A stretch of 64,000 nt of DNA from Spongilla lacustris (GCA_949361645.1 OX442423.1:6423505-6487504); one strand, 5' to 3'; counted from the first letter of the stretch, positions 12,601 to 25,655 are shown. Translations and numbers: made by a program. The notes: generated from the sequence alone by a model not told the origin.

Positions 12601-15026
12601 AAACGGCAAAACCGATTAGAGTTACAACACTGCCATAGAATGTATTAAGTAGCACACACATCATGCTTCAAAAAATATAAAAATAGGTAATACTTGTTAT
12701 ACTTTTTTCTGTGACAACTAAATTCTCCACATAATGCATTTTTAAGAACCACATCCGTTTATTTTTTGCATCATGTAACCAAGGGTGTGATTTAAACAAT
12801 AGATAGACAATTGGTGAATTCAGCACGATAGAAACAGTAGAGAAATGGATGCCAAAAACCTGCATTTCTATTTATAATGAATTTTCAAATATTGGTTCTA
12901 TGTGCAGGACTTGGACCTGGGGAATTAAGGTTAATCAATAATAGAGTGCCATACTGACACATCATTAAAGGTGTTAGTTGGACACTACGCTGAACAATGA
13001 ATGAACAAAACTGCATATGTCAATAATAATAGTGTATTTGCAGCTAGCTAAATGGATACTGATAATTATTGTAGCTAATACATGTACAGAAGTGTGATAT
13101 GGGCTATGGCTATCGGTCCTGGAATTACTTGTCAAAAACTATGTAAGGTGGGAGTGATCTAACGCTTCCAGTGTGATGGTACCTGCATGTACAATTAGGT
13201 GGAGTGGTGTGAAGGTCAATCCCTCTATTATGAACCAGAGTAGGGCTCATTTTCCATCTTATCACATACGTTGGTCTTGATATGAAAGCATTTATGGAGC
13301 TAATAAATTAAATTAATGGTTTATTAAATACATGCCATTGAATAAGTAATTTTTTTCATTTAAAATTGCAACTTTGCAGCCTTATATCATTGTGTGTGTG
13401 GCTGACAGCTTTTTTGGCATCATATTGAAGGCCATCATGTCCAATTATAGTTATAATAACTATTTTTGGGTGTGGTAAAAGCGTTAAACACATTTTGTAG
13501 CATAGAGGTGTCTTCTCTGGTTCATAGTTGATGGATTGACCCATGATGGTGCATGCTTGTAGGTGGAGTGCTGTGATAATACAAGGGATGAGGTCAGTGT
13601 GATCCTCCATCATTGTTTCAACTCTTCATCCCATCAAACATGCCCTGTCATCATCTGTTGTGACAATTAGTTTCCGCTTTATTACACTTTACATGCTGAA
13701 GATATTTAAAAATGTGTGCCACTAATTGTTTTGCTAGGAATTCTTCCAAAGTAACCTTCCTAATAGCACGATGAAAATGGAAGCCCTAGGTGGTGAAACT
13801 ATTGCATAACGCTACACATATTGCTTCCGCTCATAAACGCATGCACGTGTCTCGCACTAATATGCTATGCTATGGACACACAAAGTGAACAGACTTCTGT
13901 GTTGAATCATAGGGGCAAATTAGGCAGGAATAAACATGCATACACTGTATAGTTTGCTCGCTCCGTATACTTTGTATATTGATGTAAACATGAAGCACGC
14001 AATACCGCCCACGCTCGCAAGCGAGTGTCATGCAATCTGTTTATTGTTGTCATAACTTCTTGCTAATTCTAATTAACATACAGTACCATCCAGAGCTGAG
14101 TTATAAGCATTATTCACGTGCATGCTATATAATATTGTGGGCGTTTCCTGTGAGTTGGATTGGCTATCAGATGCTATTTTACTCACTAACGACTCCAGGA
14201 AACGAATAACGCCCACAATATGCCTTGGTGTGAATTATCTCTTGGCTGTGGACATTACTGTAAATACATGTACAGCACACTTAGAGCACGTAAAAAGAAA
14301 ATCAAGTGTGTTGTGAACAGCGAGTGAGCAGTGGATTTACAATATGACCACACCCAAATCCAATTTGGAAATTCATATATGGCAGAGTTACACAGGATAC
14401 CAGCCCCAATTGTTTTTGTTATGCAGAGGGAAATGCGCATGTACATGTACATGCAGCTCAGCGATGGATAACATTACATGTAAAATAATAATTCTTAATG
14501 GCACTTACAGCTGAAGCCAAGACAATTGCTGGGATGGTGCACAACAGAGATGGCCACCCTCCACAGATCAGACAGAAGACAGTCATTATGATGGAGAGGG
14601 TCATGTAATGGTCTCCTGTTGAACGTATCACAGTGGTGGACTGCACTGATGATGGCTGTCCTCCAACCACCACAACATTGCTGCTTTGCTAGAGATATAT
14701 TTGGCTTATTACATACTGAGCTAATTGGCACCACTGTGGTACATGTACCTGTTGTTGAGAGGTTTGGGCTGGGGCATATTGAGGTAGCTGGGGCTGGTAT
14801 CCTGCATAGCCATATGGTGCATACCCAGGCTGGGGTGGTGCATACCCTGGGCCTGGCTGGGCTGGTGCATACCCTGGGCCTGGCTGGGCTAGTGCATATT
14901 CTGGCTTGGCTGGTGCATACCCTGGGCCTGGCTGGGCTGGTGCATACCCTGGGCCTGGCTGGGCTAGTGCATATTCTGGCTTGGCTGGTGCATACCCTGG
15001 TTGGGATGGTGTATACTGAGGTGGAG
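9395..15026 (-). CDS. CD225/dispanin-family membrane protein (IFITM/PRRT-like), three exons recognised
   Basis: Exons read 15,026-14,749, 14,688-14,509 and 9,646-9,395. The joins are in frame, with donors GTACAT and GTAAGT and acceptors CTCTAG and TACAG. The product has a Pro/Gly/Tyr/Ala-rich cytoplasmic-type N-terminus with a 25-residue repeat, then the CD225 pattern. That pattern is DHYMTLSIIMTVFCLICGGW (first membrane segment, with cysteines where family members are palmitoylated), a loop with GAKQKAYIALALNIAA, and a second membrane segment. The tail is Tyr/Ser-rich and ends at TAG. Dispanins sit in plasma or endosomal membranes and affect membrane fusion or trafficking; the role here is unknown. 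The start is unsettled. An in-frame ATG at 15,105 would give 262 residues, but the segment before 15,026 looks like a pyrimidine-rich acceptor (CTCTCCTCCACAG), so a further 5' exon is likely. Read-through of the membrane pair across a 4.86 kb intron is my inference. Confidence 0.8.
10118..11100 (-). mobile_element. Ty3/gypsy-type LTR retrotransposon relic, Gag joined to integrase end
   Basis: Minus strand, degenerate. About 11,100-10,780 resembles the Gag core (LTGRAQMAYQHL, then AEFENR, then EDYAEDLRAVVQKAYPDL). Directly after it, about 10,770-10,400 resembles the C-terminal part of integrase: YGGEPEA, SLKKSLVEAYAAVRE, RQKDFYNRKVHGE, then a GPY/F-like module ending in RLKP. Protease, reverse transcriptase, RNase H and the integrase core are missing between them. 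Stops and frame changes are present, for example a stop near 10,910 and one just after GDL near 10,580. No LTRs were identified. It is a dead deletion product inside the CD225 intron. Confidence 0.7.
14131..14220. repeat. Small inverted repeat
   Basis: AATATTGTGGGCGTTTCCTG at 14,131-14,150 recurs inverted at 14,195-14,220 with a short insertion (AATAAC). About 45 nt of loop lies between the arms. It may be a tiny foldback element; no target duplication is evident. Confidence 0.6.
14509..14688 (-). CDS. CD225 gene, middle exon (first membrane helix)
   Basis: 180 nt, phase 0 at both ends. Acceptor CTCTAG at 14,694-14,689, donor GTAAGT from 14,508. Encodes QSSNVVVVGGQPSS, then TGDHYMTLSIIMTVFC and a Cys-containing membrane helix ending ASA. 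Confidence 0.85.
14749..15026 (-). CDS. CD225 gene, Pro/Tyr-rich exon
   Basis: 278 nt, entering in phase 1 and leaving in phase 0 (donor CAG/GTACAT). It encodes a low-complexity region of GYAPAQPGP-type repeats ending YAPAQTSQQQ. A 75-nt unit occurs twice in tandem (roughly 14,838-14,990). Long open frames on the opposite strand here are artefacts of this repeat. Confidence 0.75.
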
Positions 15027-15109
15027 CTGTGGAGGAGAGGCATAGAACCAACACATAATACAGTGGGATGGGAAGCAAGGGTGTAATGCGTGCTGGAGCA
15101 ACCATTACA

Positions 15110-15754
15110 AATTGTCAAATATATGCACACAAACATATTGTACATTTATATGTACATTGGTAACAATGGAAAAAAATTGTATTCATACATTGTTGATAGT
15201 TTTCCAAAACGATTATGGTATTTGCAGCCTAGTGTGGTTTGTTATGTGTGTCATATATGATAAGATAGGTACTGAAAAATATAAAAGTCTATTAATATCA
15301 TTTACAGAACAAAACATGATCTTGCAAGGATGTCACTTCACAGGTGTGACTCTATTAGACATTTAATCATTCACAGGCACAACTTGATTTAATGTGCTGA
15401 ACTTGTACATGTAGGATTTGAACTTACTGTGTGGGATTTGAAGTGTTGTAAATACAATGTACCATTCCATATACCATTAAATTCATTTACATTTTGAAAG
15501 GAGATACACAAATTCAACTAGGCCCCATTTGTGTAATAATATAGCAAACAAGGGAATTTCAGGAATCATGAAATTATGAATTTAAGAAAATCACTGATCT
15601 AGATTTAGAGTAACTGCCTAGTAGCAGTAGATGTGTAGTGAACTTGCTAAATGTAGAACTACACTGTATAGTGTTAAAAATTCATAACTGTATGATTGCT
15701 TGTATGCTTGCAGTACTTTGTACACAAACAGTGCACAAAAATCCTACATCAACA
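15110..15754. other. Spacer upstream of the CD225 gene
   Basis: AT-rich; expected to hold the 5' exon and promoter of the CD225 gene, but I could not place either. It ends where duplication copy B begins. Confidence 0.4.
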
Positions 15755-15845
15755 AAATTTATGAGCTCATTGCCTTGATGCAGCTGAAGTCATGGCCATT
15801 ATTAGTGCAATCTTAATAGACTTTTCCTATGTAATTTGCACTTCT

Positions 15846-16760
15846 TTTGACTGCCGAAGACGGATTTATCCGTCATGAATATTTAGATGCACAACCGCCA
15901 ATGACAGATTTATCCGTCATGGCAACATAGAAGGTAAACAGTGTAAGACAACTATTGTTTGTATGTAGCCAAACTTTACATAACTAGTAGACAGGTATGC
16001 GAACAGGTATCAACAAAGTTTGAGCATTGCTCCATTCACAAAAATACGTTTCCATAACGCCAAAATGTTATGTCCGAGTATCATGTGAGTACAGATGGTA
16101 CAGCTGTATTGAGTCATTTATATTTTGAAACATCACAAAGACGACTCAGGTTGAGAATGACATATTCTGAGTTATTAGTGTTCAGCTTTAGTAAAGAAAG
16201 AAAACGGCAGGAGTTCAAAGTACACTCCATCATAAATAATGTATAAGTATGATGCTAGTACGTACCCTTGCACTGTTCAGCCTGTTTTCACGCACAAATT
16301 GTATATAAAATACATGCCTTCATCCTTAAATACTTGCCTAACAGTTCAGCAATGATAAAAGATAGATTTCCAGTCCATAGCGTCTCCTCTCTAATTGAAA
16401 TTTGAAAGTTGAACCTGTTTGGTTCAAACACTGTATCTAAAAATACCAAATATCAATAATTAAATTTTGCGGTTAAATAGCGATATTTTGAGTTCGTAAA
16501 CTGTTGGTAAATAAACTATTAACATAAATATATTACGTATACAAACATTACGGCATACGAACAAAACATTAAGCATTTCTGCTTGCTGAGCAGGACAGAT
16601 CGATGGCAGAGTCTAGCAACAAAAAATTCAATTTGGCAAGAAGCCAAAATAGGGTTAGGCTGTATGCTAATTGTGCTTTTCTGCAATAAGTGATGCAAGT
16701 TTCTTATAGAATGTTTTGGCAGCAGGTCCTAATCCACCAGAAGTAAAAAACATCATTGGT
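15846..16760. other. Block present only in copy B, with a retroelement scrap
   Basis: Copy A passes straight from its counterpart of 15,845 to that of about 16,760. The block starts with two GA[CT]GGATTTATCCGTC-like palindromic motifs (15,862 and 15,903). It ends with a minus-strand scrap at 16,780-16,667 encoding TSGGLGPAAKTFYKKLASLI, which matches the C-terminal region of the reverse-transcriptase family seen elsewhere here. It could be an insertion in B or a deletion in A. Confidence 0.55.
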
Positions 16761-16780
16761 GTGAAACAGATCCTAAGAAT
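16667..16780 (-). mobile_element. Retroelement C-terminal scrap
   Basis: Minus-strand frame with FTSGGLGPAAKTFYKKL then ASLIAEKHN and a stop. This is the conserved tail of the same reverse-transcriptase ORF family as 7,370-8,230, in which GGMGP and IAEK blocks precede the final helix. Only about 35 codons remain. Confidence 0.55.
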
Positions 16781-17358
16781 TATATTACAAGCCACTTCCT
16801 GGATAATACTAAGCCTCCAACAAATAGGCACTAATAAATCACTATAGCATTCTAGATTCTTGAAGTTGCGCACCGAATATACATGGAAGATGCTAAATGA
16901 ATCATTCAATTATGTTACGTAAAACGCAGTAGCATCCAGCTTGTATGCACTCTAAATGTACTATTAAATGCCGGAATTTTTATTAGCATGGAAGGTACTT
17001 TGACAAATAAATATTAGATGGTAAGAATAATTAGCTTACATCATGGTATGCATATGATTGACTTTGTAGACCCACTTGCTAAAAAGGGTACTTACGACAT
17101 TTTAGTACCAACAAATTGTCAACACTGGCTGGATCATAGATTGACAAATAGCGGCTAAATTGTGACTTAATGTATTTCAATGGAGAAATGGAACTTTTTT
17201 TTTTAATCACGAACTGTCTTCGAAAGGATGCATGCGTCATTGTTCAATACTATATCAACAAAACCAGGTGTGAGAGTGCATAACACTTACGATACATTGC
17301 ACAAAATGCAAAATACATTGTGACTGAAGTTACAACAAAGTGTCTTGTGTTTATTGAT

Positions 17359-18787
17359 TGTCTATTTGCGCCCATGTGCACAGGTGTGCATACTGTACGT
17401 ACAGTGTGTACATGTGTGCACACTTTATTTACACCTTCATATCTTTAACAGTTGTTGGATTCCTGTAGCAAATTTTAAAGATAGGTGTTTGTCGACTATG
17501 GGGAAATACAGAACATAAACAACTGTACTTAAAACTCAGTTTTTTTGGCCAGAAAAGCAATCAAAAATTCGTACGCACGTGACATTTAAAAACAAATATG
17601 GAAGGTAGTGAGTCTGTAGTTCAACGGGAGAGGTCAGAGTTCTTAGGACCCGCCCAGTGTCCACTTGCGCTTGGTTACCAAATGGCGTGTTAACGAATCA
17701 ATTAGCCCACTGTTGGAGCTAAAAACGCAGCGCTGACTCAAGAACGCGGGGCGACAGTCAGCTAGTGGCTGCAAACAGGTTTTTTAAAAACTCTAGGACG
17801 TGGCAGGGCAGTCAGTTAGGAACTGCAAACAGGTTCACAAGCTGTAGGACGTTGCAGGGCAGTTAGCTAGGGACTGCAAGTAGGTTAAAAAAATATAGGA
17901 CTTGGCAGGGCAAAAACTAGTGTAGGTTCACAAGCTGTAGAACGTGGCAGGGCAGTCAGCCAGGGACTGCAAACAGGTATACAAGCAATAGGACATAAAT
18001 AGGAGCCATTGAGAGGACAGAGCAAGCAGTTCTTTCTGTCTTGTACATGTGAATGAGGGTAAGTATTTCCTGTTTGATGACAACAAAAGGCCAGCTAGCA
18101 TGTGCAAAGAAAAGGAGTCTCATTCAGTGTTTCAATGGGGGAATACTGCATCTTTAAGGGCTATATTATGTACATGTTATGCCATTCAATGCTTGAGCTA
18201 ATAGTAGTAACAATTAAGTCTGTAACCATGATGCCATGTGCGGTATTAAAGTGTGCACAAGTGTACACACTGTATTGTCAAACTCAACAGAAAAAATATA
18301 AATGAACTTATTAGATTGATTTCATATACAAGTAATAGTACTTACTGTCCTCTATCAGGAACATTTTTAAAGTACACAAAATATATTATGGGTGTGGTGC
18401 ATTTTACAGTGTGCACACCTGTACACAATCTAAAAAGCCATGCCCCAGACACTGCTAGAGAAATACAGTCAATTTCTTTACATTGCATTGGAATAGTAAA
18501 ACTTATTTATGAACTTACTACCCACTTTTCATTTGCTGTCCACTAACTTTGATATGTGCCTTTTAGTGACAAATTTTTTGTAATAAAACTGTAACTGAAG
18601 CTGCTCCATTATCATAGCATAAGCAGTATATTTCAGGACCAGAATTTTACTACACATAAGTACATCACTGGGGAATAACACATATCAATTTCACAGCCAC
18701 TGAGTTTAATGTGGGGTAGTAATGATTCAAATTGTTAAATAAGGTAAAGTATGCACGCATGTGCACACTTTCCGAAGCAAATAGACA
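17359..18787. mobile_element. Putative hAT-like non-autonomous DNA transposon
   Basis: 1.43 kb absent from copy A at the matching position. It begins TGTCTATTTGC and ends GCAAATAGACA, a perfect 11-bp inverted repeat. The similarity extends inward through GTGCACA/GTGTGCATAC-type motifs for about 35 bp. Flanks are TTATTGAT (17,351-17,358) and TTATGCAT (18,788-18,795), which match at 6 of 8 positions, compatible with a decayed 8-bp target duplication. No transposase frame is seen. Inside is a degenerate tandem repeat (17,740-18,000). Confidence 0.6.
17740..18000 (+). repeat. Degenerate minisatellite within the inserted element
   Basis: About four units of roughly 55-70 bp share the pattern TAGGACGTGGCAGGGCAGTC, then AG..AGGGACTGCAAACAGGTT, with small indels (for example near 17,795, 17,845, 17,900 and 17,940). 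Confidence 0.7.
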
Positions 18788-20022
18788 TTATGCATTAGAG
18801 TCTGTGTTTTATGAAATCTAGCATTTACCACAATGAATTAGGCTATGCCAGCTGTATGTAAATTTGCATCTACTGCATATTACATAATTTAGGTGCAAAT
18901 AAAACAGAGAACATAGTCTTTGTCTAACTCATGTTAACAAAATTGCAGTACAGCACTCCACTATTTTATACAAATGTGAGCTAATGCCAGGGCTTTGATT
19001 TCAATCTAAAGCTCTACAGGTATAGCTATGATGTTTTGTCATGGATGTATTCCCATTGTTTTTATTTATTTAAAATACATAAATGGTTGCTGAGAAATAC
19101 CTGTTTCAAAACCCTGCAGTTCCATCTTTCATCAAGTAGGCCAACACTCAATTAAGAATCGTCTGTATATGAAAGATGTTGAACACAGAACATAATGTAA
19201 GTGTAAAAATATTGAATCGATAAGTACAACCAAATCAACCCCAAAAAAATACGCAAAATCATGCATATTAAAGGAACATTAATTGCTTAGGTAATATTGC
19301 ATACTACTTCTAAAGATATTAAAATTTGATGGTAATTAAACTTGAATACCAATCCATTAATTTTAATCAAGTATTTCCTAATACGTTGTGGGTGTGGTCA
19401 CTCAATTCAACATATTTACTCCCCCAACCATGGTTAATATATATGATAATTTATATTCTCTAATATGAGGAGGTGCAGTGTTATTGGTCAGGTGATCTGT
19501 GCTAGAATGTCTCATCAGTTAGTGGTTTGGAGACATCAATGGATGAATAAATAAAAAGACATAAGAAATAAATTGAAAAAACATAAGGAGCAACCAAATT
19601 TGTAACCTAGAGACATTGCAAAGTATAGAAAATAACAAATAAGGCCATCATGATATAACCAATACAGGTATACCTATCTCTCTATACTGTTGTAACACTT
19701 AGGTAATGTAACATACAAATTTTTGGCAATATACATGTAAATATATGCTGTTACCACATTAAATAGTAAGCATATCGACATTGTTATATAAATGTTTTGG
19801 TAGTGCCTCTAAGATGTTATTATGTGAGTACTTATCCAATGAAAAATATTACAAGTGCAATGTACTCATTAAAACATAAGGTGGGCGATTTTAGTGCTGT
19901 GTCTAGTGCAAGTGTAGCATACATACCTATTACATCATGCATGCACATGCGGATTATATATGTGTGCATACAAATATAATACAAATATAATGTAAAAATC
20001 TGTGTGTATGCAGCAGCTATAC

Positions 20023-20537
20023 AGGGTATTTTTCAATCAAGGAAAAGCATTTACAATTTCACCACAAACATTGCTACATTCTGCGGTCTTAAATTTTGAT
20101 GTTAAAAAACTAAAATTTAAATTAAAGAATAAAACTTAATGACAACAAATTAATACTTCCCAATAACACCTAATCAAAAGCATACCATTATAGAGGCATC
20201 CAACATTGAATGTTAATAAAAACTTGACTAATTTATTTATAAATTCAAACCACTAAATCAAGATGCAATATCAAGTACATTGCAAAAACAAGATTTCAAT
20301 TTAGAATAACTTCTAACCGGAAGTAGCTAATTGAATACAATTTGCAACTTTCAACTAACCACCCACCCTACATTAATAATGTTTAATTGAAATGAGCAGG
20401 GGTTTAGAGACTTTTATCAATACATTTTCACCAGCATGTCTTCTTTTGCTGTTAGAACTGCTAACAACAATTACAAGTTAATTAACTGCTTGTGGTTAAT
20501 TTATAAACATTTTTTGTTGATTGAGAAACACTTTACA
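20023..20537 (+). mobile_element. Inverted-terminal-repeat element (MITE-like), copy 2
   Basis: Counterpart of 1,839-2,371 inside copy B. Left end AGGGTATTTTTCAATCAAGG; right end, on the other strand, AAAGTGTTTCTCAATCAAC. Noncoding. Confidence 0.6.
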
Positions 20538-22974
20538 TGTATATAGAGTGCTCCCTGATTTTAGAACAAAGGGATGCAATGATTTTAAGATCCTTGTCTT
20601 GTTGACAATTTTTTTTTTGCTTCAGACTAATTGGAAGGCCCTTATATAAAATAAAAATCTTACACCAACATGATTCTTGAAAAACTATCTTTCATTGTGC
20701 TTTTTCAGTGCAAGCTATAAAGTTGCATCTAATAGTAAGCAAATGTTGGCTCTGATACAGTTCAAACTACTGATTTTTCCTTTCTGTGATTGAATAAGCC
20801 TACATGGAAATCAATAAATATGCCTCCCAAAGGAACGTAGAAATACAGTATGCACTGCCATTAGTGTATCCTTGTGGCTATTGTAGATAAATGGATACAC
20901 ACACTACCATGCACAGCAGCTCACACCAACACCTACATGGCAATAGGGAAGTGGTGTCAAACATGTACAGGCACGCCCTGTATTTCGAGATGCTGAGACT
21001 CAATGTTAATGGTGCATGGCTATGCCTGAAGGTCAGCCTCCAGTGCCACATGTTCCCAAATGAGACAATGTAATATAAAGCAGCATTTACTTTATCACAT
21101 ACAACTAAGTATCAGCATGATATTTTTGTTTCATACTCTCTTCGTGACAAGCTTGGTTTGTATTATACAATATCTACACAAATAAACAATTTACAAATAA
21201 CATTTTTGGATCCTATTTACACAACATTACATGAATGTTTATATATAGTACTATTATAGGTAAGCTATAACCTCACAGTGTCTGTGTCACATAAAGAGAC
21301 ACAAACTATGACAATCAATAACTAATGTAATCCCCATCACTGCTGGGAGTATGAAGCTCAAATTGTAATCAGACATGTGCACAATGTGATGTGATAGCAA
21401 TATCAGCTTAGTTTAGTCCCTGGACTTGAAAACAGACACTTTGAAGTTACATGGAGTTTACCTCAGTATAATTTTACAAAAAAATACAAAGTGACATAAG
21501 CTGTTTCCCTACAGGTGATACAGAAATACATGCTGATCCCTAGAAAAATAACTTGCATTATTCTATCCCGCTACGTTGTGGAATAAACTGGCTTGTACTC
21601 ACTTTGTGACAAGCATAGCACTTTAGTAATAGCCAATGGTATAATAGCATAGCGTTATGTGCAAGGTAGCCCAGCAACAATTGCATGATTACATGAACTG
21701 TGCCCATAAACGAAGTACACATGTATGAGAGTACTGGGGAAATAAAATTCATACAATACGTATCAGTATTTTTCCTATAGTAGAACAGTCCAATTCGTAC
21801 TACAAGAGCTGAATACACAGTGCTGCTACAATATAAATACTAATGACACAAGTGTCTAGTAGGCCCTAGCATATCGCAAGTACCTTTTGTAAATGCCAAT
21901 TTTAAAGGCGCCAAGGTAAGAATAATTTATTAATTAAGGTCACAATTCGACGTAAATGGCCTGAGCACTCAGCAGTGTGAATTTTTAAATAAGATGCAAC
22001 TTTCACTCGCAAGTTTCACTCTCATGCTGCAGCATTGGTTCGCAACGAAGAGCGCGTATGATGGGTTCCGTTTATTTCTCATGTTTAATTATACCGGTGT
22101 AGGCCTACGAGTGCAAGATACGTGACATCACCTCTAATGACTATGCAGCTATGGCTACGAATAGGCCCAACTCTAACTCCAAATTTTGGTTTCAGCAAGA
22201 GCTATTGCCTACTTGTACACCGGTCTGGTACCCATCGTTCGCTCCGAGCATGTATGCTTATTTATTATCATATGTTCCCCGGTGGACCTAGCGACTAACG
22301 AAACTACACAGTAACTAACACCTCCCTCTACATACACACACTCACTGCACCTACACCCATCCCACGCTACACACCCATCTACGTCACGCACCTAGCATAT
22401 ATGCCACACATATACACGCGCAAGTATAACACACTCAAAACGCTACATATTTTCACTTTGTATTAAGCTTAGGTTCCTTTGTCTCGTTTAGCTAGTATTT
22501 AATTCACTTCTTTTTTTTTTTTACCAATACAGATGTGGTTAATGCTACCTGCCAACGAATCTAAACACATCTATGCGGCATTGCCAAAACGAACACCAAA
22601 TAACGACAATCAAGTATGCAGCGTGGTAACTTACATGTACCTTCCGAAAATGCACGCGTGGCGTATGCTAAATCTCACGTGCCTTAAAAGAAAGTAAATG
22701 TAATTCATTGTATGCTAGTACGACTATCACTTTCGCTACATATGTACTTATTTAACTACGACAAATTGTTGAGTTCTTAAGCCTTGCACCCAATAGGGAT
22801 TAAAGAAGGCATTTTGACACAGGAAAATTGGCATCCCCGAAAACTTGGCATCCCCGTTTCATTTTTCCTAGGAAATGCATCCTTGGCATCCTTGGCATCC
22901 CTGTAAAATAAATTAAAAAGCCATTCAGTAAGTTAGTCATGATCATAAAATGGGACGAGCCAAAGCCATTTTTT

Positions 22975-25655
22975 TAATAAGCTGCGTTTCATGCACAGAC
23001 AATACAAGCAGGAGGCATATGAAAGTAGATCTATAGTTTAAGTAGATATCAGACATGACAACTCTATACTAAATAAATCAATCAAAGCTCGCATGGTTAT
23101 CCATTTTCAAAATATTTACTAATCGAAATTATATTAACTTCACAGAACTTCATGTACTAAGGGTGAAGTGCAACCACGTGCGTAGTTCAACTTGCAGCAT
23201 AATTTGAAAATTATTATTGCTATATACATGTAACAGTATTTGAATCTGATAATTCTGAACATTGCATTAACAGTACAAAGACAACAGAGTAGATGAATGA
23301 AGTAATACATTATGCATGAGGGGTGCATGACAGCACACAATACAGTTTCAAAAGGATTGTTGAAGTTAGTTATACACGTATACCGGATGCCATAAATATT
23401 AATGCTTTAGCCATGTAAATGCTTCCCCACCTGCAACTCTGTAACCCAAATGCCAAGGATCTGCATCCTTGAATCAGAATACTGGACTATTGAGTTGAGA
23501 ATCATATAAGTAGACGTGCACGTGCTTGATGAAACTCTTGTAATAATGTAAAGCAAGTTACACACCAAAGAAAATTTGATTTCCATATGCTGCAATCCTC
23601 AGTTAGCAAAGCATATTTATCCTTTGTCATGCCTGCTTAGTCTTCTCTGTTTATGTGCCAATTTTCCACATCCTTTAGTTAATTCTAGCCAGAAATACAT
23701 GTACTTTTGTGCAACCATCATAAGCATTCTGTCTCTCCCTTCATGGTATTCCTCTGGACCCATGTAATAACCATATCATCAAACTTGTTTTGGCATTTTG
23801 TGATTAAGTTAATATAAAGCTCAGTGCATCTCTGTTGGACTTTCCGCCGATCTTCTTAAAATTGATGTTTCACTTGTCCTCGATAGTTGATACAGCTGTC
23901 GGTCTTGCACAATGCACTGCTTTGATCGTTAATTTATGAATGCTGCACTTTTCTTGTTTTGTTGCATCAACTGGGTAGCTACATTGCTTCCAATTGTGAT
24001 GTAGCTGAAATTACTATTGTAGTTTCTCTCCCTTTATGGCTGAAAATCCTAATGGATGCCAAAAATACTGTAGGAAATTTGGAATAGGGGTGCCAATTAT
24101 TGGGGGGTGCTGATTATCCCATGACACATGTAAGTCCAAGCTGAAATTCAGGATTTGTTGATGCAGAACTGTAAGTCTAACTCAATACAAAATGTCAAAA
24201 ATAAAAAATATACACATGTATGTACATGTACATGTATGTATATAGACAAAAAGGAACACATTTTGGATGAAAAAAATGTTGTCAATAAACATCATGTTCA
24301 CATATTTTGCTGCCATAGAAACACTATTTTGTATAAAATGCAGCAAGAAGTTGTCAGACTTGCGTGAAATGTGTACAAAGACATTCATCAACTTATATAC
24401 ATGCATGGCATACATGTAGTGAATGGGATAAAGTGTACACTCTATCAGTTTTGAACAAAACAAACTAATAAGTCTGGGACCTTACGTTTAGTATCTTTGA
24501 GCATGTCTTGTGGGTGTTATGGCATATATTCAAGGAGCCATGATTGCACAAGTGATAATTAAAGATTTTATCAACACAGCTACATGTAAATCTATATCAC
24601 TAGGGTTGTTCTTCAGGTGGCACACTTACATGCATATGTAATACATCCTACATGTATATGTATACATATTATACAACTGATGAAGGCTTATCTGCATGCC
24701 ATGAAGTCAAGGAATTTTAAGAAATCAATATTTGCATTACTATATATATAGATATAATTATAATTATATATAATATATAGTTTTGTAATAGGAGCTTCTA
24801 CCACATTTGAATGGATTATTGCACACAATTCATTACAATATATTCTGATGCACCATACTCATAGCTAAAACTTTATGCATAGATGAAGTTTGATTCACCT
24901 CCACTTCATGAGCACATAAGACAATACCATGTTCTTATTTGTTTCAAATTGGTAGAAGCTGTAACTCTAAAGAGGTCATAAATGTGCACCTAAGATTACA
25001 CCGAACATGTGTGTAGTGAATGTTTATGGTAAACTGCATTCTGAGAGAAACCTAAAAAAGGAGACAGTGTGACACTCCTCCAAGCAAAGACCTGAGATGA
25101 TAAATAATATACATTTGATAGTTTATGCAATAAGCTACCACCTAAAGGGGGCCCATAAGTATTCACGGTAATGGACGAGGATTGTTGATGTAGAATGGCA
25201 GGATTGTGCATGGTCATAAGTGGGACCAGCTGTAAGTGGCATGATGGGACCAGCTGTAAGTGTTTAATGGGACCAGCTGTAAGTGGTTTGATAGGACAAG
25301 CTGTAAGTGGTATGATGGGACCAGCTGTAAGTGGACCAGCTGTAAATGGTATGATGGGACCAGCTGTAAGTGGACCAGCTGTAAGTGGTATGATGGGACC
25401 AGCTGTAAGTGGACCAGCTGTAAGTGGTATGATGGGACCAGCTGTAAGTGGACCAGCTGTAAGTGGTATGATGGGACCAGCTGTAAGTGGTATGATGGGA
25501 CCAGCTGTAAGGGGTATGATGTGACCAGCTGTAAGTGGTATGATGGGACCAGCTGTAAGTGGTATGATGTGAAGGCATTAGGCATGCTCATTTATATTAG
25601 ATGCACTAAGATTGTAATTGTATTTTTTGGCCCATGCACACCCACTGTTATTAAT
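22975..25655. other. Block present only in copy B
   Basis: Copy A runs from the equivalent of 22,975 (TGGGACG.GCCAAAGCC) almost directly to the equivalent of about 25,655. The 2.7 kb between is AT-rich, with many TACATGTA-type motifs and the minisatellite at 25,205-25,575. I recognise no gene and no clear inverted ends. Confidence 0.55.
25205..25575 (+). repeat. Minisatellite, 24-bp unit with 15-bp variant
   Basis: Tandem units of GTAAGTGGTATGATGGGACC+AGCT (24 bp) alternate in the middle with a 15-bp shortened unit (GTAAGTGGACCAGCT), giving a 39-bp higher-order period for about four rounds. Both lengths are multiples of three, so several frames stay open on both strands. These repetitive frames should not be taken as genes. 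Confidence 0.95.

Larger units (their letters stand above)
9647..14508 (-). other. Long intron of the CD225 gene
   Basis: 4.86 kb separating the two membrane-helix exons. It contains a gypsy-type relic (10,118-11,100) and a small inverted repeat (14,131-14,220). Otherwise I see no exon, RNA gene or repeat array. Confidence 0.65.

Noticed and set aside
14619..15086. 155-codon plus-strand frame opposite the CD225 gene
   Set aside because: Antisense shadow of the Pro/Tyr repeat; the minus-strand reading has splice sites and a known domain.
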